The notes beneath the pieces are model-generated. The model saw nothing but the letters and a program-made list of their open reading frames with translations. It had not been told where the DNA came from and searched no databases. 64,000 nt of DNA, taken from the NCBI GenBank assembly GCA_050084985.1, contig JBITNC010000001.1:52018001-52082000 (forward strand), in the 5' to 3' direction. Below, piece by piece: positions 58,746 to 64,000 of the stretch (position 1 is its first letter; the number at the start of each line of letters is the position of its first letter). This stretch comes from Nageia nagi. Lineage: Eukaryota; Pinophyta. The position numbers and the translations under genes were made by a program.

Positions 58746-60290
58746 ATTGATCATCTTCATTTTTTGATGCATGGTTCATTTTAAGAGCCCTTCCTCAAAA
58801 GTAACTTGGAATTTTTTGATGAATCAAATTCATACGTAAGGTGATTGTAATAAAATTTGTAAAAATTACAAAGATGAATTTGAAGCTAAAAAAAAGTCAT
58901 ATAGATTTTTTTGGTGAAGTTAAAGAGTTGTGTAGCAGTATACTACTACATGTCTGCTATCGAGAGGTTGCTATTAGGTGGTAGCAATCTGCTACTAGAT
59001 GGTTGCTACAAGGTGGTACCAATTTGCTATAGGGAGGTTATTATTGGGTGGTTGTAGTTTCTACTACCGGGTGGTAGCAGTTTGCTACCGAGAGGTAGCA
59101 ATTTGCTACCGAGAGGTATCAAATTTAGATTAATGTATTTATATTAGTCGATTTAGTTGAAATATAAATAATAATTTATAATTTCAAGGCAAAGTTGGCT
59201 ATTTATTATTTCTAAATATAGATGAAAAACTAAAAATTTAATTTATAATATTGATTTGAATTGGCGACCCAATCCAAAAAAAAAAAACAAATTTGGTGAC
59301 AAGGGTGTTATTGAAACTTGAAAAATTCACCAATTTCAATTTTAGGAAACTTCAAAATTCGCTTATTAGCAAATATTAATGGCTAAAATAAACCCTCCTT
59401 TGATGGAGTATTAGGCAAATGCTTGATGTTTAATAAATAAATTTCTTCTAAACAATACCTAGTAGGATCATTCTAACTCTCACTCAAGTCGATGTACCCC
59501 ATTGCTTATTCAAGCACTATCATCAGACCACCACATACTTCAGTTGTGTATAGCTTGTTAGTAATGAGATATGATAGGTGTTGGTTCCTCTTGTCATACA
59601 AGAGGTCGTAATGGAGGATGGGATGTGTAACACTAGAATGATGATCCTATCATAGGATGAGGGGATATGTATTAAGATGTGAATATCGTCGGCACTTCTT
59701 GCTGAATTTTTCTAATCTTCAAAAATACCTCAAAGAGGATAGTTAATGAGGAGGATAACCCACCTAACTCAACCCATGCATGGTTAAAATCTTGATTTAA
59801 AATTTACAATTATTACATAAATTGTAAAATCAGAACCATATTTACAATCTTTTTAAAAGTTTTTCTCTTAACCAAACTTGAATTAATTTAACTTCATATA
59901 GAAATATATATAAACCAGATATTTTTTAAAAAATTGAAATTAAATTTGATCAATAAAATATAATCTTTTACATCAAAATAATAATGATGATTTTCTACAT
60001 TTACAACGCATCCTCACGTTTCACAAAACTTCTACTCATACAATGCGTCCAAATTACCTGCCAACGTCCATGTCGCCCTCAAATCTGCACCATACCTTTA
60101 ACATTCTTGAAACAATCGTAAGCACGAAAAAGCATTTTACTTACAGTAAAAACCCAAAAGCCCCCGGCGGTCAGGCCGGCTTTATTCTTCATTCCTCTGT
60201 ATATCATGTCTTGACCACATCTACATCTTTAGATTTATGAAGATTACATGGATCTAATCGTCTTGGTATGGAAATTTTAAGGCTAAAAAA
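58510..60290 (+). repeat. Block C: upstream region of the phytocyanin gene, also in A and B
   Basis: Matches 48540-49735 and, over its first part, 52990-53830. A 600-bp insertion at about 58770-59395 is unique to C. The match to A ends at about 60290, some 320 bp before the phytocyanin start codon. Confidence 0.8.
58930..59125. repeat. Array of short hairpin-forming repeats
   Basis: GGTAGCA-ATT-TGCTACC is a 7-bp perfect inverted repeat with a 3-base loop. With GAGA it forms a 21-bp unit, seen at 59073-59093 and 59094-59114. Diverged forms extend left to 58930 and right to 59125, about nine units in all. It lies in the insertion unique to block C. Confidence 0.8.
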
Positions 60291-60609
60291 TTGTGTTTGT
60301 CATATTGTGGACATTTCTTGTTCCATACCAAAGCCTTCGTTGTTAATTGACCATCACGGCCTTTTCATCGCATGGCTTGTAGAACAGCTGTGGGCGTGGG
60401 CGCCGTGCGATGACCACAACATTGTGATCATACCATCCTATGTATCGTCGTTGTTTTTGAGGTTTTGCCGAATGGCCGGCTTAATATTTTATTGATGAGA
60501 GCCACCTACATATGATCTTTTCCTTGCCTTTCACCAGCACATCTCAAATATCTGATATTCAGTGCTTCTTTTTCCACTTATCCTCGTCCACTATTCTCTT
60601 TCTGGTCAT

Positions 60610-61250
60610 ATGGCAGTCTTCATGGCTAATAGATGGTATTCTCTTATTCCATTATTGGCTTGTCTGGTACTCTTTCACACGATGCAAGCTGCCGCAGTTA
60701 CGCATATTGTTGGGGACGATAAAGGATGGGGACTTAATGTCAATTACACTGAATGGGTTCAGGGCAAGCAGTTCAACGTGGGAGACATACTCGGTAAGGC
60801 CAATATTTCTTACTAACGACTCAAGTTTTGAAACTGATCATAATACTTGATAATCAATAACCAATAATTTGATAACGGCTTTCTGTGGTGTGTAATTCTG
60901 CAATTTTTGGATATGCAGTCTTCAATTATACGAAAGGGAAGCACAATGTGCACCAAGTTGACGGAGTCGGATTCAAAAATTGCACCAAGGACACTAACTC
61001 GGGAGAATTTACTAGCGGAAATGACCAGATCAAATTGACCACAGCGCCGAGATTTTGGTTCATTTGTGCAGTTAGCAACCATTGCGAAAGTGGCATGAAG
61101 CTTGTCATCGCTATGGAAGCACCAGAAGCACCAGCACCCCAACCTAAACAGTCGGGCAATGCACCTGCATCTCATTACATACGATACTTGTCTGGGTCGG
61201 TTGCATCTGCCATGACCTTGTGGTTAGCAGTAGGCCATATGTTTCTCTAG
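60610..61250 (+). CDS. Phytocyanin, uclacyanin-like, GPI-anchored copper protein
   Basis: Exons 60610-60793 and 60919-61250 give 171 residues. The intron splits a Val codon (residue 62), a usual place in this family. Residues 1-29 are a signal peptide ending A-A-A. The blue-copper domain spans about 30-128: G-W-x10-W-V-Q-G-K-x-F-x-V-G-D at 39-59, F-N-Y-T-K-G-K-H-N-V at 63-72, F-I-C at 109-111 and N-H-C-E-S-G-M-K-L at 115-123. Likely copper ligands are His70, Cys111, His116 and Met121; the Met axial ligand points to uclacyanin or plantacyanin rather than stellacyanin. Cys83 and Cys117 should form the disulfide. A Pro/Ala linker and hydrophobic tail (about 129-171) suggest a GPI anchor. It would act in electron transfer or cell-wall biology outside the cell. 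ATGs at 60562 and 60622 are alternative in-frame starts. Confidence 0.93.
60794..60918 (+). other. Intron of the phytocyanin gene
   Basis: 125 bp with a GTAAGG donor and a TATGCAG acceptor, phase 1. Joining the exons restores the uninterrupted V-G-D-I-L-V-F-N-Y block of the family, which supports both sites. Confidence 0.92.
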
Positions 61251-61411
61251 TTAAGTTCTATGAATAGGGCGTATAGATTTCGTTAGCGATCTTCATTATT
61301 TCCGCCTCGCCAAAAGTTTGAATTCATTGTGTTGGAGCTATGTTTTGTTGAGTTTGATTTGGGGGTACTGAATGTGAGGTATACTGTTAGGGTTTTATTG
61401 TTATTTTCAAT

Positions 61412-61417
61412 AATAAA
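61412..61417 (+). terminator. Probable poly(A) signal of the phytocyanin gene
   Basis: AATAAA, 162 bp after the stop codon and within a T-rich stretch. It is the first such hexamer downstream. Confidence 0.6.
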
Positions 61418-61429
61418 CGTATCGAAGTT

Positions 61430-62923
61430 GGAGTTGTTCAAGTGATATTTATTTTATAAATAAATGTTATGCTTTGAAAAATAAATATTTTATGTAGTCC
61501 AACAAATTTAATATTTATGAAGTGGGATTTTTAACCAAGAAGTTGGGTTATTTATGTGTTATTTAATTTTTAAATAAATCTCATGTTTTGAAAAAATGAA
61601 CTTAAAGAAAAGGTAAAGGTAAAGGTAAATTATATTAATTGGAGACCAATTCATCTATGCGATAGAGAACTTGCAGTAGGCTATTACATAGCATGTATGT
61701 AATATTTATCTTATAATCAATTCAATAATAATTAATATATTAAAATAAAAATAGCTAATGATAATATAGCAAACTATAAACTTTGAGTTTTAATGTTATT
61801 GATAATTGAATTTTATAGAAATTATATTTTAATATTTGAATGAATGTAATACAAAGATGTTATATTAGAATAACATGATAATTGTTAAAATAAAATGATT
61901 AATGAAAGTTGATGTATAGTTGTATTGTATTATACTAGTTAATAAGGGTATTTGTATAAGTAATAACATCATTCCATCACTCTATCTAACTTCTTGAACT
62001 AGAAGGTTGAGGGAATATATTCCATACTTGGAAAATCATTCAAGTCGTTACACGATATTATAAGAAAGAAGTATTTAGATAAAACTAGGTTTTATACTAA
62101 TAAGACAAAGTTGGTATGGAGATAATAGAAAGTACAATGAAGGCATGATCTTAGTGGTGGTTGTATTAAGGATGGTGTAAGAAAAGGTAAAGAGATTGAC
62201 CTTTGATGAAAGTGAATACGTTGGTGGTTTAAAAGAATGGTATTATCTCCATATTTTAGAAGTTAGACAATGTAAACAAAAATTAATTTGCAAAAAATAA
62301 AATTAGAAAAGTAATCATTAGGATCTAAAAATGTAATCATTTTTTTCATAATATATTAAAAATATAATTCCTTAATAAATAAATGAATAAGAAGATTACC
62401 TATCTTATTTGTAGCTCTTTTAATCATGCTAAACTTACCAGACATAACTAAAATTGTAGTTAGTGGTGAACACTAACACCAACTGAAGCATCAATACAAG
62501 CATATACGTTGATAATGTCATATGATAGTTTTTCAACTTCAAAGAGACCCCAAATCTCTTGGTTTGGGGGGTCCATGAACCATAAGATAAAACTTGCATG
62601 CCACTTGGGTACTATGAAAATAATTGCCCCCCTCTATAAATGGAATAATTAGTAGAAAAAAATTGATTTTCATCTCATATAAAAATATGTACTATGAAGA
62701 ATAAAATCAAATTCTTTAACCTTTTTAATGTAGAGTGTATCTCAATTATCATATTATTGATAGCAAAAGGAAACCTCATTCTCAATCATGTATTTTTAGA
62801 TTGGTTCTATCAACCCTCTATCATTCATTACAAATTATCAAGGATCATAGGCTTGTCGATATCAGTGAAGTTTTAAAGATCAATAAGAGATTGGAAATTA
62901 TTGTTGAGAAAATGCCATTTTTT
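61430..62923. other. AT-rich DNA downstream of the host gene, nothing recognised
   Basis: No coding similarity, RNA gene or repeat boundary was seen. Short open frames are few and unsupported. Confidence 0.5.
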
Positions 62924-64000
62924 TGTAATTATCAAAAATAAAACTCAAGCCCAAATTAGCAAATTTGGACCATCAAATCTTGATGTTAGGTCTATGGCTT
63001 CAATCACATGCAACCAAACACTCCAATTGCCAACATTAGGGTTAGGTTAACAATATTTTTCATGCACAACATCAAGAAACCCACTTCCAACTATATCATG
63101 CAATATCCAATTAATGAATCAACACAATATCAACATCTAGTAGATACAAGTATAAACAATAATATGGATCTAACATAAGCATAGATTAGGCAAAAATAAC
63201 ATAATGAGATTTGAATACCCTTGGCAATATATATAGTGATGATGAATACAATACCAAGACTTAGAAGGGATAATGTTGGCCTCTCACAAGCAAACTAGGG
63301 CACAACACAATATCTTCTCTCTCTTTGAAAATGCTCTAGAACCATGGAAAGTATGCCTTCTCAAAATGAAAATCCTTCCTACCAAAGGGGCCCTCCTAAG
63401 ATTCTATATAACTACCAAAGGTAGAAGCAATACCTCAAAATACCATTGGATGGGAAAAAATGCTACACCAGTATCATAGATGAATAGGATCCCTCAACCT
63501 AAATGCCCTCTAGATGCTACACCTAGTAAAGGTTGCTGAGCATCGCTAAGACTTGTTGTTCATTGGACTATGGTAGAAGTAATAATAATTAATTCATATC
63601 TACAATGAACCTCCAAGGATTAATATAAGTCTTATTTGGTCATCACCCAATCAACTCATGACCCAGTGTTACCACCTAGGGATCAATCCAAGCTCAACAG
63701 GGGTGTCTAGTTCTCCCCTATGATCCATGTTGATCCAAGAATGCATGCATGGATTTGTAAGGCATATGTGGGCACTAAAAGGGGAAACTTGGGTCTTAAG
63801 ATCCAACATGGGGGTTGAGGATCCTCCCTAAAGCTAGCTTAGGTGTCTACATGCTCCCAATCTCAATGTTGAATCATTAAGTGCTCAATTGACCATTAAG
63901 TGCTAACTACACCTTGGGATTCCTATAATGAAATCTCATGATCTCCAAGTATGATAAATACACCAAATATAAGCTTAGGAGGGAGACATCCCACTTGGGG
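62924..64000 (-). repeat. Partial Ty3/gypsy LTR, cut by the window edge
   Basis: The reverse complement matches 41711-42774, from the LTR end (AATTACA) at 62924 toward its start beyond 64000. No primer site lies on its left, so it is likely the 3' LTR of a minus-strand element that continues to the right. Confidence 0.78.

Noticed and set aside
60813-61175. Minus-strand frames opposite the phytocyanin gene
   Set aside because: Antisense shadows; the plus strand has the complete copper-site motifs and correct splice sites.

Overview
The window looks like intergenic DNA from a large, repeat-rich plant nuclear genome. A gymnosperm is a reasonable guess, but the sequence alone does not prove it. 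Most of it is AT-rich, CpG-poor, stop-riddled remains of LTR retrotransposons and LINEs. I support one ordinary host gene: a two-exon, GPI-anchored phytocyanin (uclacyanin-like) copper protein at 60610-61250, plus strand.

Layout. 1-5455: decayed DNA with a Ty3/gypsy gag and reverse transcriptase remnant (about 1481-3620). 5456-10703: an old, nearly complete Ty1/copia element on the minus strand, with both LTRs, polypurine tract, primer site and broken pol. About 11600-15800: a dead LINE on the minus strand. 16441-37795: a three-level nest. The outer element is a minus-strand Ty3/gypsy element of Tat type with a perfect ATAAA target duplication. A plus-strand, probably copia-type, non-autonomous element (19304-31985) sits in its integrase zinc finger. 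Inside that sits a young element (21246-29857). The young element has 1547-bp LTRs with only three differences by eye. It encodes a Gag (22940-24205) and then one long reading frame (24734-28216) interrupted only by two in-frame TAG codons. I see no protease, reverse transcriptase, RNase H or integrase in it. Its LTR carries eight regularly spaced TGACGTCA-like sites.

37801-45540: a LINE tail on the minus strand, then a plus-strand Ty3/gypsy 5' half (LTR, gag, protease) with two arrays of exactly 30-bp period. 45541-60290: a duplicated landscape. Blocks A (45541-49735) and B (50041-53830) are direct copies, each holding a copia gag-protease fragment with LTR and a LINE 3' end. The right part of A recurs as block C (LINE end plus flank, to 60290), which is the upstream region of the phytocyanin gene. 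Between B and C lie minisatellites and the 3' end of a second copy of the 19304-31985 family. 62924-64000: an LTR related to 41581-42774, inverted and cut by the window edge.

Function. The only likely active host gene is the phytocyanin. The young nested element is the only transposon with intact-looking LTRs and ORFs. It would need enzymes supplied by another element to move. Its long protein of unknown function and its LTR array of bZIP-type sites are the most interesting content.
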